The position numbers and the translations under genes are program-made. The notes below the pieces were generated by a model that searched no databases, was not told where the DNA came from, and saw only the letters and a program-made list of their open reading frames with translations. Below, in pieces: positions 1-8,125 of a stretch of DNA of 64,000 nucleotides; position 1 is the first letter of the stretch, and every line of letters begins with the position of its first letter. This DNA is from Damh-18 sp964570795 (GTDB taxonomy: Bacteria > Patescibacteriota > Minisyncoccia > Phycocordibacterales > UBA918): NCBI GenBank assembly GCA_964570795.1, contig CAZMYZ010000003.1, forward strand, positions 15,926-79,925, given 5' to 3'.

Positions 1-59
1 TTATCGTGATAAAAATAGGAACACACATTTGAGGAGAGTACCACTAATTAGACCATAAC

Positions 60-1085
60 ATGATAACTTTCAAGCCAAAACAAGTAACAAAGAAACTCCT
101 TTCAGTACTTCCCGAGCGTGCTCGTGATGTACTTGAAAAGCGCTACGGACTCGGTAGTAGTGCAGAAACCTGTACACTTGAGTCTATTGGTCAGACATAC
201 AACATCACTCGTGAGCGTGTACGTCAGATTGAGAATTACGGCATCCAATCTATCCAAAAGTCCCCTGTATACAAGGAATTTCAGGATGTATTTGATGAAC
301 TTCAAACAGCGCTTCATGCACTTGGTGGTGTTATTAGTGAAGAAGAACTCCTTACTGAACTCTCCAAAGATCAATCGCTTCGCAATCATATCTATTTCCT
401 CCTCGTGATTGGCGATCCATTCAAGCGAATAAAGGAAAATAATGCATTTGCACACCGTTGGTATATTGAAAAGAAAATTGCAGAGACTGTTGAAAATGCA
501 TTGGTAAATATTTTTAATTCTCTTGAGGAAGATGAACTGGTCGCTGAGGACGAAATTATTGCTCGCCTCAAAGAGCATTTGGGTGAAATCGAGGAGCAAT
601 ACCGTGACGAGAAAATTCTTAAGCGATGGCTTTCTATTTCAAAGCAAATCGACCGTAATCCACTCGGTGAATGGGGACATGCAACAAGCCCTAATGTTCG
701 TGCGAAGGGAATTCGCGACTACGCATACCTTGCGGTAAAGCGCCATGGTTCACCAATGCACTTCAAAGAAGTTGCAGACGCTATCAAGGAACTCTTTGAT
801 AAGAGCGCACACGTTGCAACAACACACAACGAACTCATCAAGGATCGCCGCTTTGTACTCGTCGGACGTGGGCTCTATGCTCTTTCAGAGTGGGGGTACT
901 CAACCGGCGTAGTAAAAGATGTGCTTCGCGACATCCTCACGACACACGGCCCTCTTACTCGCGAGGAAATCATCGACAAGGTACGCAAGGAGCGCTATGT
1001 AAAAGACAACACCATTATCGTCAACCTTCAGGACACATCACTCTTCAAGAAACTTCCCGACGGTAACTACGTCCTCGCAGAATAA
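60..1085 (+). CDS. Sigma-70 region 4 / HARE-HTH domain regulator
   Basis: 341 aa. The N-terminal ~65 residues resemble sigma-70 region 4: a helix-turn-helix ending in ITRERVRQIE that would contact a -35 element. No sigma region 2 is present, so this is not a full sigma factor. Residues ~220-285 (from RDYAYLAVKRHGSPMHF) look like a HARE-HTH domain, the winged-helix type found in the RNA polymerase delta subunit. The middle is charged and helical. Likely role (inference): a DNA- or polymerase-bound transcription factor. The gene is monocistronic, ending at a strong hairpin at 1101. The ATG at 60 is used because the homologous region 4 starts almost at once. Fused sigma-4/HARE proteins are, to my knowledge, common in candidate-phylum genomes. 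Confidence 0.8.
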   Translation: MITFKPKQVTKKLLSVLPERARDVLEKRYGLGSSAETCTLESIGQTYNITRERVRQIENYGIQSIQKSPVYKEFQDVFDELQTALHALGGVISEEELLTELSKDQSLRNHIYFLLVIGDPFKRIKENNAFAHRWYIEKKIAETVENALVNIFNSLEEDELVAEDEIIARLKEHLGEIEEQYRDEKILKRWLSISKQIDRNPLGEWGHATSPNVRAKGIRDYAYLAVKRHGSPMHFKEVADAIKELFDKSAHVATTHNELIKDRRFVLVGRGLYALSEWGYSTGVVKDVLRDILTTHGPLTREEIIDKVRKERYVKDNTIIVNLQDTSLFKKLPDGNYVLAE

Positions 1086-1100
1086 TCTCGTACACAGAAA

Positions 1101-1137
1101 CCCCCGGAAAGACGCAGTCTTTCCGGGGGTTTTGTTG
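1101..1137 (+). terminator. Rho-independent terminator
   Basis: A perfect 13-bp stem (1101-1113 with 1117-1129), GCA loop, followed by TTTTGTTG. It ends the sigma-4/HARE gene. Confidence 0.92.
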
Positions 1138-1143
1138 TACAAT
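1138..1143 (+). promoter_or_regulatory. -10 element next to start codons
   Basis: TACAAT ends 1 nt before the ATG at 1145 and 7 nt before the ATG at 1151. By the spacing seen at other genes here, transcription would begin at about 1151, making that the more likely translation start. Confidence 0.45.
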
Positions 1144-1144
1144 A

Positions 1145-2485
1145 ATGAACATGATTGGTCTGCTCGAAGGTCCAGTAAAGACGCTTGAAAAATTTGGTGC
1201 AAATACCGCCTGGTTTTTGGTGGGGATTGGTCTTCTCATTGCTATATTTGCCTTTCGTTCACTCGATATTGATTCTAATATCGTATATGAAATCATGGTT
1301 GCTTCGTTTCCTATTTGGCTTCCGGTAGTAACCTATGCTCTATTTTTTGAATACTGGCTCTATTTCGTACGAAAAGAATTTGATATAAATCAGGGACGGG
1401 TGACACTTGAAATTAAACTTCCTCAGGAAATTCTTAAGTCACCTGAAGCGATGGAATTGGTTCTCACTCAAATGCATCAGACCGCCTCTCCCGACAATCA
1501 TATCCAGACATACTGGGATGGAAAGCATCCGCCACAATACGCACTTGAATTAGTCTCTCGCGGTGGTGATGTGCGTTTTTACATCAGTACACCAAAAAAG
1601 AAATTCAAAAATATCATAGAAACGCAGTTATACGCGCAGTACCCTGGTATCGAAGTACATGAACTTGATATCGACTACACCGCAGAGATTCCGTGGGATC
1701 CATCGCGTTTTGCGTATTTTAGTATTCACTTTGGCCCAAAAAAGGCGGACGCATTTCCTATAAAGACCTACATGGAGTATGGGCTTCAGAACATGCCCAA
1801 GGAAGAAGAAAAAATTGACCCCATCACTTCAATGCTCGAGGCACTCGGGAGTATTGGCCCTGGAGAATATATGTGGGTACAAATCCTCATTGACGCCAAC
1901 AGAGAAGCTACTTTTAAAGAGGGTTCAATGCACCTTTCACCTGACTGGAAAGGAGCAGCGAGAGCAGAAATGAAAAGTATTATTGAAATGGCCGTAAAAG
2001 AGCGCGGCGGGGAAGAGATGAAGGGGAATGTGATGATGCTTCTTACCGATACCGAAAAGGATACTCTAAAAGCAATCGAGCGTAGTCTCGGTAAAAATGC
2101 ATTCAATGTGGCAATTCGCGGTATGTATATTGGTAAACTGGAAAACTTTAATCCTGGTGAACGTATTGGGGCGCTTATCACCGGATGGCGCTCATACGAT
2201 GATTTGAATAGAAATGCTATTGGTGTGAAGTGGCGCACCGACTTCGATTGGAATTGGTGGCAGGACCCTTCAGGAAAGAAAAAAGAAGCACTCAAAAAGA
2301 AAGAACTTGATGAGTATAAACGACGTACATACACTAACCACAACAAGGGAGACAAAAAGAAGGTTATGACTACTGAAGAACTCGCAACCATTTTCCATAT
2401 CCCTGGGAAGGTGGCCTCTACACCAACCCTTGCCCGCATCCCTTCAAAGCGGGCAGAACCTCCATCAAATTTGCCTGTTGGATAG
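1145..2485 (+). CDS. Conserved membrane protein of unknown function
   Basis: 446 aa (444 if it starts at ATG 1151). Two hydrophobic segments at about residues 22-40 and 50-72 are followed by a long soluble region with no motif I can name. It resembles proteins that candidate-phylum genomes often encode beside VirB4-like or DUF87 ATPases (possibly the family called DUF8128; from memory, not checked). No ATPase is adjacent here. The C-terminus is Lys/Glu-rich and then Pro/Ser-rich. mltG follows after 3 nt, so the two are co-transcribed, which hints at a cell-envelope role (inference). The product probably sits in the cytoplasmic membrane with its large domain in the cytoplasm. Confidence 0.6.
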   Translation: MNMIGLLEGPVKTLEKFGANTAWFLVGIGLLIAIFAFRSLDIDSNIVYEIMVASFPIWLPVVTYALFFEYWLYFVRKEFDINQGRVTLEIKLPQEILKSPEAMELVLTQMHQTASPDNHIQTYWDGKHPPQYALELVSRGGDVRFYISTPKKKFKNIIETQLYAQYPGIEVHELDIDYTAEIPWDPSRFAYFSIHFGPKKADAFPIKTYMEYGLQNMPKEEEKIDPITSMLEALGSIGPGEYMWVQILIDANREATFKEGSMHLSPDWKGAARAEMKSIIEMAVKERGGEEMKGNVMMLLTDTEKDTLKAIERSLGKNAFNVAIRGMYIGKLENFNPGERIGALITGWRSYDDLNRNAIGVKWRTDFDWNWWQDPSGKKKEALKKKELDEYKRRTYTNHNKGDKKKVMTTEELATIFHIPGKVASTPTLARIPSKRAEPPSNLPVG

Positions 2486-2488
2486 CAT

Positions 2489-3472
2489 ATGGATATTCAG
2501 GAATATTACAAAGAGCGCACGCGCCGTCGATTGTCTACGCCCATACTCTTTCTCGCCGCTTTTTTGATAGTTGCCATAGCCTCACTTGCTTTTGCTTATC
2601 GCTTTTACAACACCCCACCACCCCTCTTTCCAATTACTATTGATATTACTATCGATGAAGGACTTACGGTGAGTGACATTACTGAAGTACTTAAAGCACA
2701 AAATGTTGTGCGTTCTTCACTCTATCTCTATATGGTGCTGCTCTATGAGCACAAGGAAGCCTACGTGCAAGCAGGGACATACACATTTGATATGCCGCTT
2801 TCTACTCGAGAAGTTGCCGAAGCGATTACCTCGGGGGAACATCGCTCCCCACTCGTGAGTATTACCTTGCCAGAGGGGTTTAAGGCGAGTGATATCAATA
2901 CCTATCTCGCAGATGCTTTTAATACAATCGATACTGCATCATTTCTCCCCTATGAGGGGTATCTTTTCCCTGATACCTATTTTATCTCTACGAGTACCAC
3001 CGGTGATGAACTACGGCTTCTTCTCACAAATACATCTGCATCGCGCCTTGAAGCATATAATGAAGCAATTGCTGCATCTCATTTTACAAAAAATGAAGTA
3101 ATTGTGCTTGCATCAATCATCGAGCGTGAAGCAAAAGACAAGGATTCAAAGCATATGGTCTCAGGTATTCTGCAAAACAGACTTGCCGCAGGCATGCCAC
3201 TCCAGGTAGACGCGGTCTTCGATTACATCCTTGGGAAAACAAGTAGCGAACTCACTTTGGATGATTTGGCAACTGATTCCCCATACAACACCTATACCCA
3301 CACCGGTCTCCCCCCTACACCGATTGCAAATCCAGGGGTTGAGTCTATCGAAGCCGTGTTGTATCCAGAAAAGTCAGACTATTTGTACTATCTCACGGCA
3401 CCTGACGGCACCTTTCACTACGCGAAAACCTTCGAGGAGCATAAAATTAATAAAGCGCGCTATCTACGATAG
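2489..3472 (+). CDS. mltG: Endolytic peptidoglycan transglycosylase MltG
   Basis: 327 aa. MltG (YceG family) cuts nascent glycan strands at the membrane and so sets strand length. One transmembrane helix lies at ~18-38, followed by the extracytoplasmic LysM-like and catalytic regions. The family signature ASIIEREAKD contains the catalytic Glu (~212), and the C-terminal block SPYNTYTHTGLPPTPIANPG is diagnostic. The length is normal for the family. It follows the upstream membrane protein by 3 nt; mnmA starts 27 nt downstream with its own -10. It fits the complete lipid II and septal gene set at 42-47 kb. Confidence 0.93.
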   Translation: MDIQEYYKERTRRRLSTPILFLAAFLIVAIASLAFAYRFYNTPPPLFPITIDITIDEGLTVSDITEVLKAQNVVRSSLYLYMVLLYEHKEAYVQAGTYTFDMPLSTREVAEAITSGEHRSPLVSITLPEGFKASDINTYLADAFNTIDTASFLPYEGYLFPDTYFISTSTTGDELRLLLTNTSASRLEAYNEAIAASHFTKNEVIVLASIIEREAKDKDSKHMVSGILQNRLAAGMPLQVDAVFDYILGKTSSELTLDDLATDSPYNTYTHTGLPPTPIANPGVESIEAVLYPEKSDYLYYLTAPDGTFHYAKTFEEHKINKARYLR

Positions 3473-3499
3473 TATTTTGAGCACTCCTATGCTACTTTG

Positions 3500-4573
3500 A
3501 TGCACATCATCATGAAAGAAAATGTATTTGTAGGAGTATCGGGAGGAGTGGATTCGAGCGTTGCGCTTTTGCGTGTACTTCAGGCAGGACACGAAGCTAC
3601 TGCAGTCTTTATTAAGACCTGGCAGCCCGACTTCATCACCTGCAACTGGGAAAAAGAACGCCTTGATGCGATGCGTGTGGCAGCACACCTCGAAGTACCC
3701 TTTATTACTTTTGATGGGGAACAGGCGTACAAAGACGAGGTGGCCGACTACATGATTCGCGAATACACCCTTGGTCGCACACCGAATCCTGACGTCATGT
3801 GCAATCAGCATGTAAAGTTTGGCGCATTCTTACGTTTTGCACGCGCACAAGGGGCGACAAAAGTTGCTACCGGCCACTACGCGCAAGTAGAGAAGAAGGA
3901 TGGGCGCTATTCACTACTCCGCGGTGTCGACCCTGAAAAAGACCAAAGTTACTTCCTATGGACACTTACTCAGGAGCAACTTTCTTATACGCTTTTCCCT
4001 GTAGGTGACACCGTAAAGCCTGAGATTAGAAGGGAAGCAGAGAAGGCGACTCTACCCACTTTTGCAAAGCATGATAGTCAGGGGATTTGTTTCCTTGGTC
4101 CTGTCGATATCAAAGATTTTTTGTCACACTACGTAACGGTGGGGCAAGGAAACGTTCTCAATGAAGAGGGAAGTGTAATAGGTACCCACGATGGTGCACT
4201 TTATTACACCCTTGGACAACGCCACGGTTTTTCTATTCTTCCGTCACAAGATGCATCATTACCGTATTACATCGTAGAAAAAGATACAAACTCAAACACA
4301 CTTACTGTTTCTGCCAAACCACGCGTATGCACCAATACACATATAGTACTTTCGAACATCAATCTAATTGCATCCACACTCCCCGCTACTTGTGAGGCCC
4401 AATTCCGTTATCGTCAGAAGCCTTTCAAGGTTTCACTAGAAATGACCGAGGATGGCCGTGGTATGCTTACGATACTTGATGCGCATGTCGACATGCCGTC
4501 GGTAGGGCAGTCTTGTGTACTCTATGCAGGCGCGGAGTGCTTTGGGGGAGGGATAATTAATGACATTGTATGA
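3500..4573 (+). CDS. mnmA: tRNA-specific 2-thiouridylase MnmA
   Basis: 357 aa. MnmA thiolates U34 of Glu, Lys and Gln tRNAs using ATP and a relayed persulfide. The PP-loop SGGVDSS is at residues 14-20. The two catalytic cysteines are Cys101 (NPDVMCNQH) and Cys197 (DSQGICFLG), and the C-terminal beta-barrel domain is complete. Three starts are possible: TTG 3497, ATG 3500 and ATG 3512. A TATGCT hexamer at 3488-3493 ends 6 nt before 3500, which favours that ATG. The stop overlaps the next gene by ATGA, implying translational coupling with the ATP-cone nuclease, a partner with no known link to tRNA thiolation. Confidence 0.95.
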   Translation: MHIIMKENVFVGVSGGVDSSVALLRVLQAGHEATAVFIKTWQPDFITCNWEKERLDAMRVAAHLEVPFITFDGEQAYKDEVADYMIREYTLGRTPNPDVMCNQHVKFGAFLRFARAQGATKVATGHYAQVEKKDGRYSLLRGVDPEKDQSYFLWTLTQEQLSYTLFPVGDTVKPEIRREAEKATLPTFAKHDSQGICFLGPVDIKDFLSHYVTVGQGNVLNEEGSVIGTHDGALYYTLGQRHGFSILPSQDASLPYYIVEKDTNSNTLTVSAKPRVCTNTHIVLSNINLIASTLPATCEAQFRYRQKPFKVSLEMTEDGRGMLTILDAHVDMPSVGQSCVLYAGAECFGGGIINDIV

Positions 4574-5397
4574 TAATCACAAAAGCAGACGGCGGTACTG
4601 AGGAATTTAAATCGCAAAAACTCGTTGCGTCACTAAAGAAAGCAGGTGCTCGACCGGAGGAAATTATGCGTATTCTCCAGGACATCGAACAATCACTTCA
4701 TGACGGAATGCAGACGCAAAAAATTTACCAACGCGCCTTTCAATTACTCCGCGAAAGTGCTGACCCTGCTGCTGCAAAGTATTCACTCCGTCGTGCTGTC
4801 TTTAATTTAGGCCCAACCGGATTTCCATTTGAAGATTTCCTTGGGAAAATATTCGAAGCAGAGGGATATACCACAAAACGACGCCTCACTTTGCGTGGAA
4901 AATGTGCAGTACACGAAGTAGACCTCGCAGCCTATTCACCTGCAGAGACTTTTATTGCTGAAGCAAAGTTTCATGCAAAACCAGGTATCAAATCAGATTT
5001 GCAAGTAGCAATGTATTCATATGCACGATATCTTGATTTGCAATCAACGCGTATCGGAAAAAAAGACACCAGTGGTGTAGTCTCACTCTACCTCATTACG
5101 AATACAAAGTTCACTACTGCTGCAATCAAGTATGCACAGTGCAGTGGGATTAAATTACTCAGTTGGGATTATCCAAAGCGCGATTCACTCCATGACAAAA
5201 TTGAGCGTCTCGGTACGTACCCTATCACGGTACTTACACATCTAAGCACAGGACAGAAGCAATACCTGCTCCAGCATGGATTCATCTTGTGTTCCGATAT
5301 CAGCAAAAACCCTTCAGTATTGCATGAACTTGGATTGCCAAAACAAAAATTCGATGCTGTGCTCCAAGAGGCTTCATCACTCTGTGGCTCAAAATAA
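4570..5397 (+). CDS. ATP-cone domain fused to Mrr-like restriction-endonuclease fold
   Basis: 275 aa. Residues 1-85 form an ATP-cone, the nucleotide-sensing domain of ribonucleotide reductases and NrdR. Residues ~87-190 look like an Mrr/restriction-endonuclease-fold nuclease with Asp118 (HEVDLA) and Glu131-Ala-Lys133 (FIAEAKF) as the D...ExK metal site. The last ~60 residues resemble a small helix-hairpin domain. Inference: a nuclease whose activity depends on the bound nucleotide (ATP or dATP). No methyltransferase or restriction partner is adjacent. It overlaps the mnmA stop by 4 nt. Similar fusions exist in other bacteria, but I know of no characterised member. Confidence 0.75.
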   Translation: MIITKADGGTEEFKSQKLVASLKKAGARPEEIMRILQDIEQSLHDGMQTQKIYQRAFQLLRESADPAAAKYSLRRAVFNLGPTGFPFEDFLGKIFEAEGYTTKRRLTLRGKCAVHEVDLAAYSPAETFIAEAKFHAKPGIKSDLQVAMYSYARYLDLQSTRIGKKDTSGVVSLYLITNTKFTTAAIKYAQCSGIKLLSWDYPKRDSLHDKIERLGTYPITVLTHLSTGQKQYLLQHGFILCSDISKNPSVLHELGLPKQKFDAVLQEASSLCGSK

Positions 5398-5403
5398 GTT
5401 TTT

Positions 5404-5435
5404 TTGACAAGCCGTTTTCTAATTTGTGGAATAAT
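5404..5435 (+). promoter_or_regulatory. Candidate promoter, consensus -35
   Basis: TTGACA at 5404-5409 with a poor -10 (TGGAAT at 5427, spacing 17, or AATAAT at 5430). A second, better -10 is TGG-TATAAT at 5463-5471. Either could drive the gene at 5513. Confidence 0.4.
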
Positions 5436-5512
5436 GTGGCTCACTTCCTCATTATTTATACATGGTATAATCATCGACATCATTATTAAGCGTTATAGTC
5501 ATTCGTACGAAT

Positions 5513-6052
5513 ATGTCAGAAGTTGAAAAGCAGGAGAGTCAGAAGACCGTTGTAGCGTTCATTACTGGTTTGCTTATTGGAGGTTTGCTTGTGTGGGTAT
5601 TTTCATCAACACCAGAAGCGAAACAAACTCCTGAAGAAAAAACTACTGATACTGAGCAAGTAACAGAAGGAGATACAGAAAAATCTGAAGAAGCAAAAAC
5701 AGAGTCACAGGAGGAAGTAGTAGCATCTGATGAGGTTATTGGGAAGGGCGTACTAACCGTTGCCGACCAAGCAGCAGGAAAAACAGTTGCTCTAGGAAAA
5801 ATTGAATTCCCTACAAAGAACGGCTGGGTAGTCGTACGTGAATTTATGGATGGTACTCCTGGCAATGTACTGGGTGCAGCACGATATAGTGCAGCAGAAG
5901 GTCTTGTACCCGCATCGGTAGAACTTATGCGTGAGACCGTAAAGGATAGTTCATACCAAGTGGTATTTTTCACCAACAAGGGCGACGCCGGATTCTCACT
6001 TGCTGAGGATAAGCCAATCGCAGGAGGAGAAGTCACTTTTAAGGCCAACTAA
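5513..6052 (+). CDS. Membrane-anchored DUF7282-like protein
   Basis: 179 aa. A short cytoplasmic start, one transmembrane helix (~15-32), a Glu/Thr/Lys-rich linker (~35-75), and then a compact beta domain of ~100 residues. That domain resembles DUF7282, which occurs in archaeal and candidate-phylum surface proteins (family assignment from memory). The function is unknown. The acidic linker would hold the domain away from the membrane on the cell surface. It is monocistronic between the candidate promoters at 5404/5463 and the hairpin at 6074. There is no Shine-Dalgarno before the ATG at 5513. Confidence 0.7.
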   Translation: MSEVEKQESQKTVVAFITGLLIGGLLVWVFSSTPEAKQTPEEKTTDTEQVTEGDTEKSEEAKTESQEEVVASDEVIGKGVLTVADQAAGKTVALGKIEFPTKNGWVVVREFMDGTPGNVLGAARYSAAEGLVPASVELMRETVKDSSYQVVFFTNKGDAGFSLAEDKPIAGGEVTFKAN

Positions 6053-6073
6053 GACTTTAATTGCTCAACGCAC

Positions 6074-6100
6074 AAAAAATCCCGCAAAGCGGGATTTTTT
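6074..6100. terminator. Bidirectional rho-independent terminator
   Basis: A perfect 12-bp stem (6074-6085 with 6089-6100), AAA loop. The A-run and T-run make it usable on either strand. Confidence 0.92.
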
Positions 6101-6116
6101 GCACCTTCACACAAGA

Positions 6117-6125
6117 TGCTATACT
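6117..6125 (+). promoter_or_regulatory. Extended -10 promoter, leaderless start
   Basis: TGC-TATACT ends 7 nt before ATG 6133. It lies downstream of the terminator and fixes the start of the nuclease gene at 6133. Confidence 0.6.
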
Positions 6126-6132
6126 TATCGCC

Positions 6133-6918
6133 ATGGGAACATTTGTGAAAAAGTACAATCCAAACAGAAGTGCTGATTGGAATTATGGAGGAGCAAAGTG
6201 GCGACTTTCACGCTCAAAAATTGATTTATTTGTAGAATGCCCACGGTGCTTTTATATCGACAACAAACTCGGTACTGCGCGTCCACGCGGTCCTGCATTC
6301 ACCCTCAACGTTGCAGTAGACGCACTTTTTAAAAAGGAGTTTGATGTGTATCGTGCGTCGCAGACTGCACACCCGCTTATGGAAAAGTATCACATTGATG
6401 CAGTACCGTTTGCGCACAAGCACATGGATGTATGGCGCGACAACTTTGAAGGTATTGAGTATGTTGACCCAAAAACACGACTCACTATTTCAGGTGCTGT
6501 AGATGACATCTGGCTTAGGCGTGATGGTAAACTCATTGTCGTTGACTACAAAGCCACTGCGAAAGACGGCACTATTGAGACACTCGCCGATTCTTCATGG
6601 GAAGCGCAGTACAAAAGGCAAATAGGGGTGTATCAGTGGCTCCTCACTAAAAATGGCTTTGAGGTGGATGAAACGGGTTACTTTGTGTATGCCAACGGAC
6701 AGAGCGATGGGGATGGCTTTCATGACACACTTCACTTTGAGACAACGCTTGTACCCTGCGAAGGTGAAAATGAATGGCTCGAGCCAACATTGGTACAGAT
6801 TAAAGAATGCCTAGACTCTGACATGTTCCCAAAACCTGGAGACGCCTGCGAATTTTGCCCGTACCGGGAGGCATGTGGCCGTAAATTGCAGGAAATTCAC
6901 AAAAATGCCCAAAAATAG
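6133..6918 (+). CDS. PD-(D/E)XK nuclease with a Cys cluster (Cas4/AddB-like)
   Basis: 261 aa from ATG 6133; the open frame extends upstream into the terminator hairpin, which cannot be coding. The nuclease core is GAVDDIW (Asp124/125) and VVDYKAT (Asp138, Lys140). Two N-terminal cysteines (ECPRCF, 36/39) and a C-terminal CEFCPYREAC block match the split four-Cys arrangement that holds an Fe-S cluster in Cas4 and AddB nucleases. There is no helicase and no CRISPR array nearby, so it is a stand-alone DNA end-processing enzyme (inference). It overlaps the following MGMT-like gene by 14 nt, which suggests a small DNA-repair operon. Confidence 0.85.
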   Translation: MGTFVKKYNPNRSADWNYGGAKWRLSRSKIDLFVECPRCFYIDNKLGTARPRGPAFTLNVAVDALFKKEFDVYRASQTAHPLMEKYHIDAVPFAHKHMDVWRDNFEGIEYVDPKTRLTISGAVDDIWLRRDGKLIVVDYKATAKDGTIETLADSSWEAQYKRQIGVYQWLLTKNGFEVDETGYFVYANGQSDGDGFHDTLHFETTLVPCEGENEWLEPTLVQIKECLDSDMFPKPGDACEFCPYREACGRKLQEIHKNAQK

Positions 6919-7213
6919 TACCTTTAGTGAAATGGTGAAGGAAGTGGTGCGGAAGATTCCGAGAGGGAGTACCCTGAGTTACAATGAGGTGGCTACACGA
7001 GCAGGGAATCCGCGTGCAGCACGTGCAGTAGCACGCATCATGAGTGCAAACCATGACTTAGAAATACCTTGTCACCGAGTCATCTGTGCAAATGGTACAC
7101 TTGGTGGGTATAATGGACTAAGAAAGCCTAAGGGACTTTCAAAAATGATTATCGAAGATTTCGACCAAGGAAGTGAATTAAAGAAAAAACTATTACAAGA
7201 AGAATCTCAATAA
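6905..7213 (+). CDS. MGMT-family methylated-DNA protein (Cys active site kept)
   Basis: 102 aa, corresponding only to the C-terminal DNA-binding/active-site domain of O6-alkylguanine-DNA alkyltransferases. The motif is IPCHRVI with Cys56 present. Alkyltransferase-like proteins of this length usually carry Trp there, so this one may still transfer alkyl groups. The helix-turn-helix (GSTLSYNEVATRAGNPRAAR) and GGYNGLRKPKG binding-loop region are intact. The start is ATG 6905, giving the normal domain length and a 14-nt overlap with the nuclease gene; a GTG at 6875 would add a non-homologous tail. Confidence 0.88.
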   Translation: MPKNSTFSEMVKEVVRKIPRGSTLSYNEVATRAGNPRAARAVARIMSANHDLEIPCHRVICANGTLGGYNGLRKPKGLSKMIIEDFDQGSELKKKLLQEESQ

Positions 7214-7226
7214 TTAGAAATATATT

Positions 7227-7523
7227 ATGGACGCTGCAACAGAACTTAGACAAATTAACGCAGACACGCTTAAACTTGAAGCAACTCAGAGAGCAGTTGC
7301 ATCAAAGTTACAACAAGTAGAAGCGCGTTGGAAAACAAAAGATGCTGAGTTGAAAAAAGTTGAAGCAGAACTTCTTAAGATTGAACGTGAAGTGACTGAA
7401 GTACGTGTCGAAAACGCAAAACTTGCAACACAACATTCAGACCTTGCAAAAAAACTTGCTGATGCGTCGGCACGTGCTGACAAGGAAAAGCAAGCGAAGC
7501 TTGACGAAAAAAACAAGAAATAA
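7227..7523 (+). CDS. Small coiled-coil protein
   Basis: 98 aa, almost entirely heptad-patterned, rich in Lys, Glu, Ala and Leu. There is no signal peptide or membrane segment and no domain I recognise. It sits 13 nt after the MGMT-like gene and 5 nt before the HD hydrolase, in one apparent transcript. It may be a structural or scaffolding protein; the composition alone supports no specific function. Confidence 0.7.
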   Translation: MDAATELRQINADTLKLEATQRAVASKLQQVEARWKTKDAELKKVEAELLKIEREVTEVRVENAKLATQHSDLAKKLADASARADKEKQAKLDEKNKK

Positions 7524-7528
7524 TCACT

Positions 7529-8125
7529 GTGGCCTACTCGTACGCAATAGAACAAGCAATTAAGGCTGCCTCGGTTCTCCATAAAGACCAGGTGCGCAAG
7601 GGAAGTGTGCCGTATCCATACGTCACGCATCTTTTTGCTGTGGCTACTATTGTGGCGGACTATACCAATGACGAGGACACTATTGTGGCCGCGCTGCTTC
7701 ACGACACCCTCGAGGACACCGATTACACCGAACGGGAACTCGAGGATGATTTTGGCGGTGCGGTGCGCGACATCGTGGTAGCACTTACGGAACCTGCTAT
7801 ACCTGAGTACAACAGGCAAAATGTTACCATGCAGAAACGGCAATACGTAAAGCAAATCAAGGATGCATCAGAGCGTGCGCTTATTGTCGTTGCTGCGGAT
7901 AAAATCCATAATATGCGCTCCATTGTTGAAGAATATTATGAAGACCACTCTGCTTTCTTATCGCATTTTGGTACTCATATCGAGGATAGACTTCTCGCAT
8001 ACCAAGAAATCAGCAATGTCCTCAATCGCCGTTTAAAAAATCAGATTCTTTCAGAGTTCAATAGCGTATTTACTGAATATAAAAATTTCTTACACGATGT
8101 CGAAAAAAAGCGTACTGAATACTAA
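7529..8125 (+). CDS. HD-domain phosphohydrolase (SpoT/MESH1-like)
   Basis: 198 aa with a GTG start at 7529. It matches the hydrolase half of RelA/SpoT proteins: His34 (YPYVTHLF), the HD pair in ALLHDTLED (58/59) and a later Asp in VVAADKIHNM. No synthetase, TGS or ACT domain follows, so it is a small alarmone synthetase-free hydrolase of the MESH1 type. It may hydrolyse (p)ppGpp or another nucleotide 3'-phosphate in the cytoplasm (family knowledge). The last 29 nt overlap the start of the M3 peptidase gene in another frame. Confidence 0.85.
   Translation: MAYSYAIEQAIKAASVLHKDQVRKGSVPYPYVTHLFAVATIVADYTNDEDTIVAALLHDTLEDTDYTERELEDDFGGAVRDIVVALTEPAIPEYNRQNVTMQKRQYVKQIKDASERALIVVAADKIHNMRSIVEEYYEDHSAFLSHFGTHIEDRLLAYQEISNVLNRRLKNQILSEFNSVFTEYKNFLHDVEKKRTEY

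Noticed and set aside
6061..6132. Upstream extension of the PD-(D/E)XK nuclease
   Set aside because: It would translate the terminator hairpin and promoter; ATG 6133 follows an extended -10 by 7 nt.
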